Assembly: GCA_028023455.1 (NCBI GenBank)
Contig: JAQFVV010000315.1
Span: forward strand, 478,501-542,500
Length of the DNA stretch: 64,000 bases
Origin: Epiperipatus broadwayi
Taxonomy: Eukaryota; Onychophora; Udeonychophora; Euonychophora; Peripatidae
Direction: 5' to 3'
Position 1 is the first letter of the stretch. Each line of letters begins with the position of its first letter. The notes under the pieces are model-generated. The model was given only the letters and a program-made list of their open reading frames with translations, searched no databases and was not told the origin of the DNA. A program made the position numbers and the translations under genes. Below, piece by piece: positions 18,946 through 37,586 of the stretch.

Positions 18946-19311
18946 CAGCAACATCTAAAAAAGAGGGAAGAATAAAAATTTTTGAAAAATTGTGCATATA
19001 CTAACAGTTCAATGCATTTGGAATATTTAAATAAATTTTTCTAAAGACATTCAATACTTATATTAGATGATGGAAATAGTGTAATATATTTAAATACAAT
19101 GTAAATATGTAGTTGACAAATTTAAATCTGGCATTACCAAACTACAAATTAAATTTCAAGATAACCACTAAAAATCAAATTGAGATCAAACTGATATGTT
19201 GAAGATTGAGGAGAAAATAAAGATAAGGGAATGTTACAATGGTCTAAAAACTTGATTTTTAGGAAAATTTATGATCATTTTTATAGTAATTTATTGGAAA
19301 TCAAAATATAT

Positions 19312-20816
19312 TGTACCAACATTGAATTGGCACATAATAATTTTGTTTAAAAAAATATTAAAACAAAAGTTATTCATTAAAAAAAAACATATTTAAAACT
19401 TTAAGAGTTTTATTACAGTTTGTTTTTGAAAAAAGTAAAAGTCAAACAGTTTTCTATTATTAGTTTTTGAAATAAAAGTTACAATTAATTAATTAAAAGA
19501 GGGGAGGGGGTCTTGGTTAGAAAAGTTAAACTAAAAGTTTTATAAAAAAAAGTAAAGAGTTTATTATTATTAGTTGAAAGTTGATTTTCAAGTTTAAAAA
19601 ATATAAAATTAAAGGAAAAAAGTAATCTTAAAAAAACTAAATAGTAAATTGATCTTGGGTTATATATGTGTGTAAATGACAAATTAATGTAAACTTTATA
19701 GTAAAATATATATGTGCGATTGCAAATAATAAATAGATGTATGCATATTAAATATTAAAAAATAAATGAAAGTTATCATTAAAAAACACAGCGGTGGCTA
19801 TTAATTAAAAATATAAAACAACACGTTTGCATGGCTACTACTAATTAAACGATCTTCAAAAACATGAGATTATCAAAGGAATTTTGACAACAGATATTGC
19901 TGGTGGATATGGAAACAAAAACATTTCACATGTATAAATAGCAAATTTTATTAGACAGTTTAGTGGGGAAAATCAGTCAAGTTAATTGTTTCAGTTCACA
20001 TAACAGTTCCATTTATTATGTATCAGTCAGAAATGCAGTGTTAAAACCTTTGGAAACATATGGCTTTCTCCAGCCTGGATCCAGTAAACAGAAAGATATG
20101 CCCATGAAAATAATGTCTGTGTAACAGCTTGAAGAATCTCTGTCAATATCTAATTGTCTCCAGGAATAATACCAACTAATAATCATCAAATCTCCACAGG
20201 ACAACTTCATAAAAGAGTCAAGTTTAAGAACTCTATAGCACATAAAAATGAACTATTAATTTGTGTGTTCTAAATATATGTGTTTTATATTCTTTAATGC
20301 TTTATTATATATGTCAATGTTAGAATTAATATGCATGTGATCATTATATTTAAAATACCAGTATTATGTTAGTAAATAAGATTTATAAAAATATTTAAAG
20401 TTAGAGTATAAATGTTAATCAAATAAATTGTCTTTAAATTTAAGCTTTATTTGTAAGTCAATTCTTTTCATCCATTCTTTTATTAATTCTTTTCACCACT
20501 AATTTTGAATAATTTGTTATTGTGTACAAGTAGCTGAGCTTGTCTATGGGTATAACTTAGGTGTTGAGTTAGTGGCCATTGTTCAAAGTGCATTGTTTAT
20601 CCTTCTGAATAAATAACTGGCTTCCATGTTTACACAAAACAAAAAAAGTGCTTTGAACTTGGTGTTGAACTCAACAGTCAAGAAGAAGTTATGTCCTGGT
20701 AATGTAATGCTAGTTATATATTTTATAGTTATCGTTTGGACATAATACTCTCTGGGTATGTTCTTCTCTGCCTAAGAGACCAGTGTTTCAATCATCCCAT
20801 ATTCAAACCTGGTACA
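19312..20816 (+). mobile_element. Solo LTR of the element-2 family
   Basis: Starts TGTACC and ends GGTACA, giving the TG...CA inverted termini expected of an LTR. It is flanked by ATAT on both sides, consistent with a short target duplication. It matches, inverted, the LTR at 44144-45833 over essentially its whole length; for example, the AGAAGAAGTTATGTCCTGG region here has its reverse complement near 44265. No internal region follows, so this is a solo LTR left by recombination. Short reading frames inside it are not genes. Confidence 0.8.
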
Positions 20817-22671
20817 ATATATTATTACATATTTATTTTTTACAGAAATGTTTTATTTTTAAATATAAAAAATATATTCTTCTGAACACTGTTACCATAG
20901 GATTGTCACAGGAAAGTCAACTGTCTAGAAATGATGCCAATCAAAAGACTGTTATAAAATTTAGCAATATAAAAATACAAAAAGTTTTAAACTTTTAAAT
21001 CATAAATTGATAGATTTACTAGATATTAAAAATAATTCATTCAGATTTTTAAAACAAACATCAAACACGGAAGATTTCATTCATTTTGCAAATTGAATCT
21101 GCTCCATCTGTAATTTGATGATGAAATATTAGTTTGTTTTGATTAAAATATAATTTCTAAAATAATTAAAAATCAAATGTGATTTTTTAAAATGTATTTA
21201 ATTTCTAAACAAAAATATCTAAAAAATGAGGTCAAATTTATTATATTCTGATAAATAATAATGGATTTAATATTAAAGTGAAAGTTGAAAGCTTAGACTA
21301 AATGAGAACAAAGAAATCTGTCAGAATGTCAGCATATTGCAAAAGTGTTAAATTATTAATGGTATTTGTTTATATTGTTTATCAGTGATATAAATAAAAG
21401 TTGGATGGTTTTTCATTTTATAAGTTCATAGTAGTTATTTTACACATTCTCTCATATCATATCAATTTATAACCATATTGATATTACTGTTATTATCAAT
21501 TTCCTGACATCATTAATTATTTTCATTTTAAATATATTTGGAGTTAATTAAAATACCCTTTAACTTTAGATATATGTTATGGTAGAACATAACTTTTGAT
21601 TAATGTTTGTAAATAATTTTACAGATTCTATAAATGATAATTACATTCAATTAAATTTAAAAAGAATATTAACAGAGTTATGTAAGTTCATATTATTGAA
21701 AACTGCATGTGAACTTAAAGAACATCCCTTTTACCCATCCATATCATTATAATATGTTGTGATTATATAACGTAATCCAGTAATGAACTCAATCGAAATT
21801 TTAAAGAAGTTATTGAAGTTTAACTAAATAAAAACTTTATACTAAATATTTTAAAATAATAAATATCAAGATAAATATCTGAGAACGTAATGCCTGACAA
21901 AATGTTAGATCAAAAGGTCTTCAAATTATATTGGTAATTACACATCACTATTAAATACATAACAAATATACTGATTTCAATATAAATAAAAGTAGATTAT
22001 TGGAAAAATTCTATAAATTTATATATATGCAATTGACACTTACAAAGCCACAATATCCTAGGGGATACCTTATTTATATAATTTTTAATATTTTATTTGA
22101 GAATATATATATAATTTTTATATTTTTAGATAGATTAAAAAATAAATAAATTCGTATGTGAGAAAATGACATGGGAATTTATAAAATTTTAAGAATTCAT
22201 AAATAAATATAAAAAGTTCAGCTTGTATCCCCCCTTCACCCTTCCCCCAAAAAAGAGAGCGGAAAAGTCTTAATGAAAAATTCATTTTATATTTAGTTTA
22301 ATAAAAAAGAAAGTTTGAAAAAGAAAACACTATCATTAATTATGCTTAATTAAAGTTTTGTAATTAAGATATTATCTCATAATTTATTTTTAAATGTACT
22401 CAAAGAAAACAAAAAAAAAAAAAAACGATAATTAACAGTCATTACCTGAAAAGAAAATTATTTTCGATAAAAGCAAGATGTACAGAAGAAAAAAAAAGGT
22501 TTTTGTTAGACTGTAATACAACTATATATAATAAATTAAAACTGATGATTAATTCTATAACGGTCAACTGGCACATAGAATCACTTTATTTCAATATTTT
22601 GTCTAGGAGAAATCTGATGGAGATTCATTTTTTTCACGGATTCAAAAATGTATTCTATAATGAATAATATA
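20817..22671. other. AT-rich DNA without recognisable genes
   Basis: No coding sequence, structured RNA or repeat pair that I can support. Confidence 0.6.
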
Positions 22672-22782
22672 TTTTTTTTTTTCATATGTCAAATGCGTTG
22701 ACCGGGAAGCGAACACAGGCCAGCTTCTTGGAAGGCAGTTATTGTAAGCACTAAGCCGCCAACGCTTGCACTACATCACAAG
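22672..22782 (-). mobile_element. tRNA-derived SINE, minus strand
   Basis: Minus strand reads GTGCAAGCGTTGGCGGCTTA (A-box region, 22748-22761 on the plus strand), then GTGTTCGCTTCCCGG (B-box, 22702-22716), then a poly-A tail seen as the T run at 22672-22682. It shares the unusual TTCGC B-box and the ATTTGACAT-A-tail style end with the SINE at 14090, so it is probably the same family. Confidence 0.75.
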
Positions 22783-24117
22783 ATAGAAGGGAGTAGTGTA
22801 GTGAAAATTATACTACAGAAATATTATTCATTATAGGCTAATCTCTAGTCTAATGAATGACTAATAAAAAATACCAGTATTCATTCTGCCAAATTACTAT
22901 GTTTTTTTTTTTTTTTTAATGTAATCTCTCTATAGTAAAAAGATGTCATGCCTTAAAATTAATAGTAATTAATAGTCATATGATGATGACATTAATAGTA
23001 ATTAATAATCATATGATGATTATGTAAAACCTATCATATATTGATATCAAGATAGAAGTCTCTTCCTGCTGCTCTAAAGTTAAACTAGTTTGTTAAAAAA
23101 GGCATATAATGGGATGGGGAAGATATTCAAAGAGAAACAAACTTTGATATTATGAAAGTAAGGAATTGATTAAGAAGTGTTAAAAGACTACTATACTTTT
23201 AAAAATGTACATGGGCAATAAATGTAAAAAATATTAAACCTACAATAAGAATTTTTGTTGATTAACTGATTACTTTAATAAATATTAAATTCAATGGGTG
23301 ATTTTTTTTATTGGAAATGTACACATCTATTTGCTAATAAAGTTAATTTTGTATTAGAAATATATATATAGAGCATGTTAAAGTTGATTACCAAAATTTA
23401 AATATTAGAGCTTTTATAAATTAATTTTTTTCCTCTCTATATTTCCAAAAGTGCATTCGAATACAATATATTTCTGATACATCAAGATAGGATTTTTTAA
23501 AATTATATTTATATAAGCATATAACCGTGAATATTATTTTTATACATCAAACTGTTTTAATATATTATTTGTTTTTGCTATTTAAAAATAAATTGTGTTT
23601 TATGCTTTCATTTCTATGACTAACATAAATTTAAAGCATAATTACTTTCCTGGGTATGTTTATACTTAAAGATAGGGAATATATTGGAATATTAACATAT
23701 ATAATTAAAATATTATAATATGAGGATGTTAATTTATTATATAGTAGAGTTCTGTAAAATGATAATGATTAACATGATTGTTTTAGAGTTCATCAATATG
23801 ATGTTTTTTTTAAAATGGAAATAGATAGTTTGATAATTATCAACTTAATCATTGCGAAATGAGTTCCGGATTTGTCTATCTGTATGGTTAATAAAATGTT
23901 GTATATATGATGAATAAAGTGGCATATTTATATAGACTTATTAATGCTTTATTCTGTTACATAAAATATTGAATAACATTTGAATAATAATACATCTCTG
24001 CACAATAATAATCTCTGTATTTATTTGCCAAACTTCCAAATATACATTTATGTATTTATTCATTCCATCTATCTACATTATAATATATATCGGGTACACC
24101 CAACATGGAAAGGTGTT
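22783..24117. other. AT-rich DNA with one small tandem duplication
   Basis: A ~43 bp duplication (ATTAATAGTAATTAATA...TCATATGATGAT) lies at about 22958-23025. Nothing else is recognisable. Confidence 0.6.
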
Positions 24118-25470
24118 TTTTTAATTGATTGCTTTAACTTTTTTTAAAGATTTATTGTAAATTAAACAAAAGATTTTAATAATTATGGACAATTGAAAAA
24201 AAAAAGTACAGTTATTAATGATGGAATGACAGTGTTAGGATGATGCCATTTTTGTAAAAGTTTTTTTTTGAATTGGTTGCTTTAATAAACAATTTTAAGA
24301 TATAATGTAAATTCAACCAAAAGATTTTAATATTATATAAATAAATACGTGGGAGAAATTTACAAATGGAAAAATGTTTGGAACTATTTAACCTATTTGG
24401 TACAGTTCAGAAATGTACCTGGCAAGATATTAATACATTTAGCTTTATTAATAGCTATGTGTAACTGCTAAAAACTGATAATAAAGCTAAGTTGAAAATT
24501 AAAGCATTAAATATATACCTGTTGCATTTGATATTTGATAGTTCTGAACAATTCTTAGAGTTTTTAAAGGCAAAATGTTTGCGAATTTGATACTTGACAG
24601 ATTGTGAGTTTGATCCATGACAGTTTTATGGAGAAACATTCTTAACCAATCAGACAACAGAAAAAATGGGATTTTATATATAAGACCAGCTGCACTCTGC
24701 CTTGTAGTTTTTTTTTTAATGGTTGCTGTAACAATTATTTTTAAGGTTAAATGAAAATTAAACAAAATATTTTAAAGGCAAGAATTATACATCAGTATGA
24801 AAGACCATCTTTAAAGAAGAATACAAAACCTTCACACATTCAGCACATCATTTTTATATAAATTGGTGGCTTCAATAATTTTTTATTAAGATTTATTGTA
24901 TACTAAAGAAAATATTTTAATATTATAGAAATAAATTTCCAAATTTTAATAAAGCTAAATTAAAATTTACATTTTAAATATAACTATTATATTTGATAGC
25001 TTTAAATTTATATATTTACTGGAGCACCAACTGTATTAACAGTTACCATTTATTAATGTCAGAATAAAAAATCATGGGTCATTTTTGTAATTTATTTTTT
25101 AATTGGTTACTTTAACAATTTTTTTTCAAGATATAATGTAAATATGTTTCTTTTAATTAAACATTCCTAATTTATAAAAAATGTTAGAGAATTAACAGAC
25201 CATGAAAGCATGGAGATGTTTTAATGTCAAATTATGAATCAGCTTTTGTGACTATTTCTGTTGCTAGATGAGAACCTTTACCACAAAATACATAATATAT
25301 CTCTATAGTTAAGAACACTTGTACTGATTTCTTCCCAGCATTATTTATTTAATGATGAAATTACTTCCCTTACTTACATAAATATAGTGGTTATGACATC
25401 ATCAGATAAATATTCATTTAACAATCAGACAACACAGTAAATACAAATTTTATATTTTAAAATATCAACA
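24118..25470. repeat. Degenerate tandem repeat block flanking the Helitron fossil
   Basis: A ~60-90 bp motif recurs with heavy decay near 24118, 24257, 24707, 24860 and 25091. Its signature is a T run, then ATTGGTTGCTTTAA-type sequence, then AAGATTTAATGTAAAT-type sequence, then AAAAGATTTTAATATTAT-type sequence. The block's last ~270 bp matches 28290-28553, so the two sides of the helicase fossil are related. Confidence 0.65.
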
Positions 25471-25502
25471 TAGTAAAATAAGTGAAAATGATTAAACTTA
25501 CT

Positions 25503-27410
25503 TTAAAGATTAGTATATTTTACTAATACTTCTGAATAGATGAAATTTTTAATAAAGACTCATTCATCATTTAGTAAATGTTCTTGTTCATCATCATATA
25601 TTACCATCATTTTTATTTGCTTTTCAGTTTTGCATCTTGATAATGTTATGATAAAAGACAGGCTCTTCTAAGTACTGTCTGACTGATTGAAAAGTTTGGC
25701 ACTGTGACATGTTGTCATTGCAAATGATGGAGTCAGTGGGAATTGTCTTCTTTTCAAATTAAGAGTAAATTAATTTCCCTTGGTGTAATATAGATTTTAG
25801 AATAAAAATTCTATCTTCTTTGTAGTGTCAATTAATACTTTGGCATCATAAAATGTCTATAAAGAAGCTTCATTTACATGTAAGTTCCATTGCATAGTTC
25901 TTTTTTGGGATTTAAATTTGTTATAAGTATCATGATAGCATAAATTTTCAAATTTAATTCACATGGTGTTATTCCAGATGGTGTGTGTGCATGCCAAAAT
26001 TCTGCTGGATAATTATTTATTTTTTTCATTATCAGAAATAATAGAACTAGCACTAAAAAGCTTTCATATTTCCAGGTAATAGATTCAAAATTGTACTATT
26101 TAATTGTAATGAAATACTATTTTTGCTGGGTGATATGATTTTTTGTGAAACTTCATCAATTTCAGATGCCATTATTTGATTTTTATATATTTCTGTAATA
26201 ATAGATTAATTACAAATCCTATGAGAAATAACTTTAATCAAACCATTATTTAAGCCTGCAACTGTATTGATTTTACCTTTTCCAATATTATGTAACCATT
26301 GGTTAAAATGACTTTAACCTTCAGAGTACATATTATTTAATCATGGAAGTTGTTTAAAATGATACCATAATAGACTTAATTTAATACATGCATTGACAAT
26401 ACCAGTTTTTGTTCTTTTTCAAAAACTGGTAATGTTTGTTAAAATTCTCCTCAAAGTAAAATAATTTTACTTCCAAATGGTTGTTGAATTAACATAATTT
26501 AATAACTTATTAATATGTCATAAAATATGACATCATTGTTATTTCATTAACAATTATAAGTTTAGCTTCGTGTAAAGTTTTAGACTGAGCAGAATTTAAT
26601 CAAATATTTAAAACAGATGTTTCTAAACATGGAACTAAAATTTGAAATCCACCATATACTGTGTAGCTATTTTAATCAAGTACCAAGGATTCCATTTATA
26701 GCATGAGATAAGACAATTTCACTACATTCTTTAAAAAACACATTAATGTATTATAATAATAACATGAAATTTAATGACCTTCAGCAGAAGTGCCTTAAAA
26801 ATGCTTATGTGACAGCCAATCAAATGCAGTAATGACTGTCATATAAGCATTTTTAATGTGCTTCTGTCAAAGGTTTTAGTATTTCATGTTATTATTAAAT
26901 CATCTTCTAGCATTTAATAAATTTAATGTATTAATGTATTATATAAATAAGCTTTACCTGATTTACCTGTTCCATCTAGATAAAACATTTTTCTCTCACT
27001 TGGATTATTAATTCTATGTACAATTTTATCAAAAGCTTCTCTTTGAAGTAAATTAAATGTTGCAAGTTTTTTAATTGTTTCAGATGCTTTAACAATAACA
27101 TCAAATATTTGATTTCACTGAAGTTGAATAGGATCTGCATTTGGAAGATCAAATGTTTGCAATGTTAATCCATGATATGTTTAATATCTAATAGTACTAG
27201 CTGTTGTACAACTGAATTTGTATATTTATGAAGATAATCTTCACATAAATCATTTTTAATTTTTTCACATAAATCTAAAACATTTGTTGGAGTACAAAAT
27301 ATACTAATATAAGAAAATATTTCTCATAATTGTTTTGGTATTTTATTAACAATAACCTCTTCTAAACACATTTCCCATTCATGATCATCAGTTAATATTT
27401 GTCTTTATTT
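25503..27410 (-). pseudogene. Helitron PIF1-like helicase, decayed C-terminal part of Rep/Hel
   Basis: Fragments in Helitron order on the minus strand. The region before Walker A (27410-27060) has LTDDHEWEMCLEE, IFCTPTNVLDLCEKIKNDL, EDYLHKYTNS and LLDI. Then REAFDKIVHRINNPSERKMF and Walker A as DGTGKSGKAY (26950-26980; usual form GPGGTGKT). After an insertion come FQILVPCLETS, AKLIIVNEITMM (Walker B region), PFGSKIILL and QTLPVF (GGDFRQ-type motif), NYPAEFWHAHTPSGITP, LCNGT, KRRQFPLTPSFAMT, and a C-terminal IKNFIYSEVLV before the stop at 25503. The helicase would unwind DNA in rolling-circle transposition. It has many stops and frameshifts. I did not see the Rep/HUH nuclease domain or the TC...CTRR termini. 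Confidence 0.85.
26743..26943. mobile_element. Foldback MITE-like insertion in the Helitron helicase
   Basis: TTAATGTATTATA at 26743-26755 and 26931-26943 brackets 175 bp. Inside, 26756-26895 is a near-perfect hairpin with ~60-base arms (AATAACATGAAAT, CAGAAGTGCCTTAAAAATGC and inverted partners). It sits just downstream of the Walker A coding sequence, so it is younger than that gene. It contains no ORF. The 13 bp duplication is long for a typical MITE, so the class is uncertain. Confidence 0.72.
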
Positions 27411-27839
27411 TGCCTTTTTTTTAACTGAGTTTTTATTACAATTAGTGTCTCATTATTATCCTGATTATTTTCCATTTATATTAAAATATACTCAATTATA
27501 TTTCTTTTATTTTATTTAATGTATATTTATAATTTTTCAGTCTATAGAAATATCAGTATAAGTATAACGTTTATTTTAGTGATTGTTTTAAAATTATATT
27601 TATATATTTTAAAGAATTTTACTCTATATATTTTTAAGATTTTTACTAATTATTTATATACCTAACACCAAAAAAATATTTTAATTAAAAAAAATAACAT
27701 TATATTTTTTAAGTTTTTGGCTATATATATTTTACTTTAAACAAACTTAAAGTTTTTTTTTTTCCAATTTGATTTTTTTTTATATTTTAGTAATATTATC
27801 CAACTTGAATTTGACAGCATTTTAAATTATATAAGACAG

Positions 27840-33750
<5,911 letters not shown>

Positions 33751-36424
33751 TGTAACCGGACCGCCATACAACCGTTTTATTATGTCAGTTGTAACAATTT
33801 TCTGATGAGCATGCTGCAGGAAGGAACTATCAATTGATATTCTTAATGCAGATGTTAATGCCCCCCTACAACAATATTTCCTGCTCATCAGAGGATGTAG
33901 TACATAGAGACTGGAAACATCTAAATATTTCTATGTTTGGTTTCCCAAAGAGCGCCATTAGAGTTCCATCTCACTACAACCTGACTGGCCTAGGTCAAGT
34001 TATGTCAGACGTAGCTCAGAGAACATGAGATTCTCATGAACCAGTGCTATAATTGGTGAGTGATGCGATAAATAAACAAAACTGGACAACTAGATAACCA
34101 ATTTAATTTTAGTAACAAAAAAAAAATTATTAAATAACAATTAATTTGCAATTTCAACAATAGTTCATTAATTCCTCTATGAGAAGAAGCTTGGAAATAT
34201 TCTAATTCAATAATAGTTCATTTTGAATTCATTTATGGGAAGAAGCTTGTGAATATTCTAATTAGACAATAGTTCATTAATTCCTTTATGAGAAGAAGCT
34301 TGGAAATATTCTAATTCAATAATAGTTCATTTTGAATTTATTTATAGGAAGAAGCTTGTGAATATTTTAATTCAATAGTTCATTTATTCCTTTATGAGAA
34401 GAAGCTTGGAAACATCCTACTTCAACAATAGTTCAATTTTGTATTCCTTTATGAGAAGAAGCTTGGAAATATTCCAATTCAACAATAGTTTGTTTTTGTA
34501 TTCCTTTATGAGAAGAAGCTTAGAAGCAGTCAAGCATTTATGGTTTATACAATAATTCATTTTGAAGCAGTCAAGCATTTATGGTTTATACAATAATTCA
34601 TTTGTTCATTTAAGAGAAGAACCTTAGAAGCAGTCAAGCATTTATGGTTTATACAATAATTCATTTTGAAGCAGTCAAGCACTTATGGTTTATACAATAA
34701 TTCATTTTGAATTCATTTAAGGTAAGAACCTTAGAAGCAGTCAAGCATTTATGGTTTATACAGCATTTTATCATTTTATGAATTATTACTGATTGGTAGA
34801 TATTTGAACTCAACAATTCTTGGTTTGTAGAGCATTTATCATTTGATAATTGAGGCATTTATAATTTAGCCAAATATAGAAGTATGTTCTTACACATAAA
34901 CTCTGTTACATTATAAGAAGCTTAGAAGCAGTCAAGTATTTATGATTTATACAGCATTTCATCATTTTATGAATTATTACCGATTGGTAGACATTTGAAC
35001 TCAGCAATTCTTGGTTTGTAGAGCATTTATCATTTGATAATTGAGGCATTTATAATTTAGCCAAATATAGAAGTATATTCTTATACATAAACTCTGTTAC
35101 ATTATAAGAAGCTTAGAAGCAGTCAAGTATTTATGATTTATACAGCATTTCATCATTTTATGAATTATTACCGATTGGTAGACATTTGAACTCAGCAATT
35201 CTTGGTTTGTAGAGCATTTATCATTTGATAATTGAGGCATTTATAATTTAGCCAAATATAGAAGTATATTCTTATACATAAACTCTGTTACATTATAAGA
35301 AGCTTAGAAGCAGTCAAGTATTTATGATTTATACAGCATTTCATCATTTTATGAATTATTACCGATTGGTAGACATTTGAACTCAGCAATTCTTGGTTTG
35401 TAGAGCATTTATCATTTGATAATTGAGGCATTTATAATTTAGCCAAATATAGAAGTATATTCTTATACATAAACTCTGTTACATTACCCAGATAGAAGTA
35501 ATATGCAATTAAAGCATTTCTAATTCATATAGTAAATACGTTCAAATATTTTTATAAATAAATTTGCGTGTAGCTATTTCATAACTTCACTTTATAACGT
35601 ATGATAAAGATGTTTTAACATTTTATAAACAAATTCTATGTAATTATTTCATAATGTCACTTTATAACGTATGATAAAGATGTTTTCATATTTTACAAAA
35701 AACAAATTCTATGTAATTATTTCATAACTTCATTTTATAACGTATGATAAACGTGTTCTAATATTTTACAAAACAAATTCTATGTAATTATTTCATAACT
35801 TCACTTTATAACGTAAGATAAAGATGTTTTAATATTCTTATAACATAATTACCTTCCAGTTTTACAATCCAGTTTATTCATAAAGAAGGCGGGTTATTTC
35901 ATTTATGGAGAGTCATGGCATAGCGTGGAGAGAACGAAGCCGCTAAATTACCCCATTATTATCATAATTCCTCTAGCAAAGGTTTCTTTTTCCATTTTAA
36001 CGTTCCATTAAAATTATATTTTAACGTGTCAAAAGAATTAAGTAATACACTTTTTTTAAAACAAAAAATTTAATATGTTCTGCCTCTCTGTGTAAGACGA
36101 GAGAGAAAAAAAAAGTTCTTTTCTTCCGACAACGTGTCTAATTTGAATACTGCCTCAGTTTAACTCAAGTATCTTTTCTTTTTTTCTTTTTAATGATTGG
36201 ATAATTAATTTCTTTTCTTTTTTTTATTGAGACAGATAAAAAAAATAAGATAACTTAACATTTTATTTAAATCCATCAATCACAAAATTAAAAATATGAT
36301 TTTTCCTTTTTTTTTTAACAAATTACAGCTTTATTGCGTTCCCAATTAGATTGAATCATGCTAGGCATTTTTAAATGGGGGGGGTCTTTTGAATATTTAT
36401 ATAAGGAACAGAATATCTGTTTCA
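33751..36424 (-). repeat. Element 1 3' LTR
   Basis: 2674 bp. It holds an inner array of ~50 bp units (34150-34520, AATAGTTCATT...GAGAAGAAGCTTGG), a second set of ~50-85 bp units (34520-34760, GCAGTCAAGCATTTATGG), three 191 bp units (34911-35483) and four ~65 bp units (about 35580-35830, CTTTATAACGTATGATAAAG). The remaining 600 bp is unique, AT-rich sequence with a G run near 36378. Confidence 0.9.
34911..35483. repeat. Three tandem 191 bp units in the 3' LTR
   Basis: Units start at 34911, 35102 and 35293 with TTATAAGAAGCTTAGAAGC. The matching LTR has only two. Confidence 0.92.
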
Positions 36425-36436
36425 TTACCCCTCACC
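36425..36436 (-). other. Element 1 polypurine tract
   Basis: On the minus strand GGTGAGGGGTAA lies immediately before the TGAAACAG start of the 3' LTR, as expected of the plus-strand primer of a retroelement. Confidence 0.7.
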
Positions 36437-37586
36437 AAATTTTGGGATGAAATCGCCTGGAAGTACGATTTCATTCCATATACTATACACATTATTTCTC
36501 AGTATTGCCTGGTTTTAGATATGCTGATGAATGGGTAAGATGAGCTGGAAAAGTGAATACATGAACCATAGCCTCCAATGCTGGGACAAATAGATGGCCA
36601 AGCACAAACTACCAGTACACACCGCCTCATGACGTCACGAGAAAATATCTCATTTTTAAGCACTACCTCTCTTGTACCTAGAAGCATCATCCAACCAAGA
36701 ATAGGAGCCAGAGAAAAAAAATCAATTTGGCACTCAGCCAACCCTGCTCAGCTTCGGTGAGTCTTAGGGGCTATCATTTGGCCTATCCATGAGACCAAGG
36801 CCTATCCATGAGACCTATATATACGCACTGCTGGACTACTCTTGGAGCACAACATCCAGGTCGGGATAGTGCCGAGCATATACTTCGGAGCATCATAACA
36901 CAATGCATCCAAGCAGCTCTGCTCAATCATCCACCATCTCAACATGAAAAACACAAGTTCATGCATCACTACACCACACTCACAAACTTTTCCCATCAGC
37001 TATCTCTATTTTATTCTGAATCATAACTGCAACCTGGTTTAGGAGACTGAGGATCATGGTCAGTTCTCCTATAGTCCTCTTTTGTATTATGAGGTGACAT
37101 ACTTCTGGATCGTCTCTTTGTTGAAAATTTATCATGTTAAACATTACTGTGGTATTTTGCTTCTTCACTTCTGTATTTTCTTTGGAGATCCTTGTTACTG
37201 TTTGATCTTCTAATTATACGTGTCCGATATGGACCATGAACACCATCTGTGAATTTTCTTCTGTTCCTCTTCCATGGTAGTATTATTTTACCATCTGTGA
37301 ATTTTCTTGTCTCTTCCATGGTAGTATTTATTCCATCTGTGAATTTTTTGTTTCAATGGTGGTATTTATTTAATCTATGAATTTCTCCTGTTCCTCTTCC
37401 ATGGTGGTACTTCATTTTTACACAAAAGTTCCTTTTTAAATGGTTCTTCTGCCATAATAATTATTTTCTTAGTATTTACAAAAGTTTCTTGTTGCTTAAT
37501 TTTTTTCACACTTATAAATCCTGAGTTTTCAGATTCCTTTTTGGCGTCTTTTCCTGCGTAAGCAATTATATTTTTAATAACTGTCT
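36437..37586 (-). other. Element 1 internal region downstream of the ORF
   Basis: Includes a notably GC-richer stretch at 36540-37020 without a recognisable product, a duplicated CCTATCCATGAGACC at 36784-36818, and four ~55 bp repeats at about 37225-37410. The repeats translate on the minus strand as PWKRNRRKFTDG-like basic modules, in frames adjoining the 331-aa ORF. A short frameshift past 37587 would join some of this to the ORF, so part of the region may be former coding sequence. Confidence 0.6.

Larger units (their letters stand above)
15300..19105 (+). mobile_element. Penelope-like element (PLE), decayed, with terminal direct repeats
   Basis: Direct repeats at about 15300-15690 and 18650-19105 bracket a decayed Penelope-type reverse transcriptase and GIY-YIG endonuclease. 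Both repeats contain matching blocks, including GATTCCCATG, AGTACTGT, CAATTAACTAATCAATT-like sequence and TTAGATGATGGAAAT-like sequence. The element is interrupted by an insertion at 16486-17429. PLEs typically have such terminal repeats, sometimes with hammerhead motifs; here the tRNA-like block (see separate entry) lies in them instead. Divergence between the repeats and many stops mark it as old. Confidence 0.8.

Noticed and set aside
33788-33835. CTGATGA in element 1 LTR as a hammerhead
   Set aside because: No GAAA at the required spacing and no stem pairing. CTGATGA near 36520, 46340 and 59600 fails the same test.
33834-34028. 64-codon ORF identical at 39074-39268
   Set aside because: The identity is explained by the LTR duplication of element 1; nothing protein-like is seen in it.
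34150-35490. CRISPR-like direct repeats
   Set aside because: Units are adjacent or overlapping without unique spacers, lie inside an LTR, and the sequence is animal-like.
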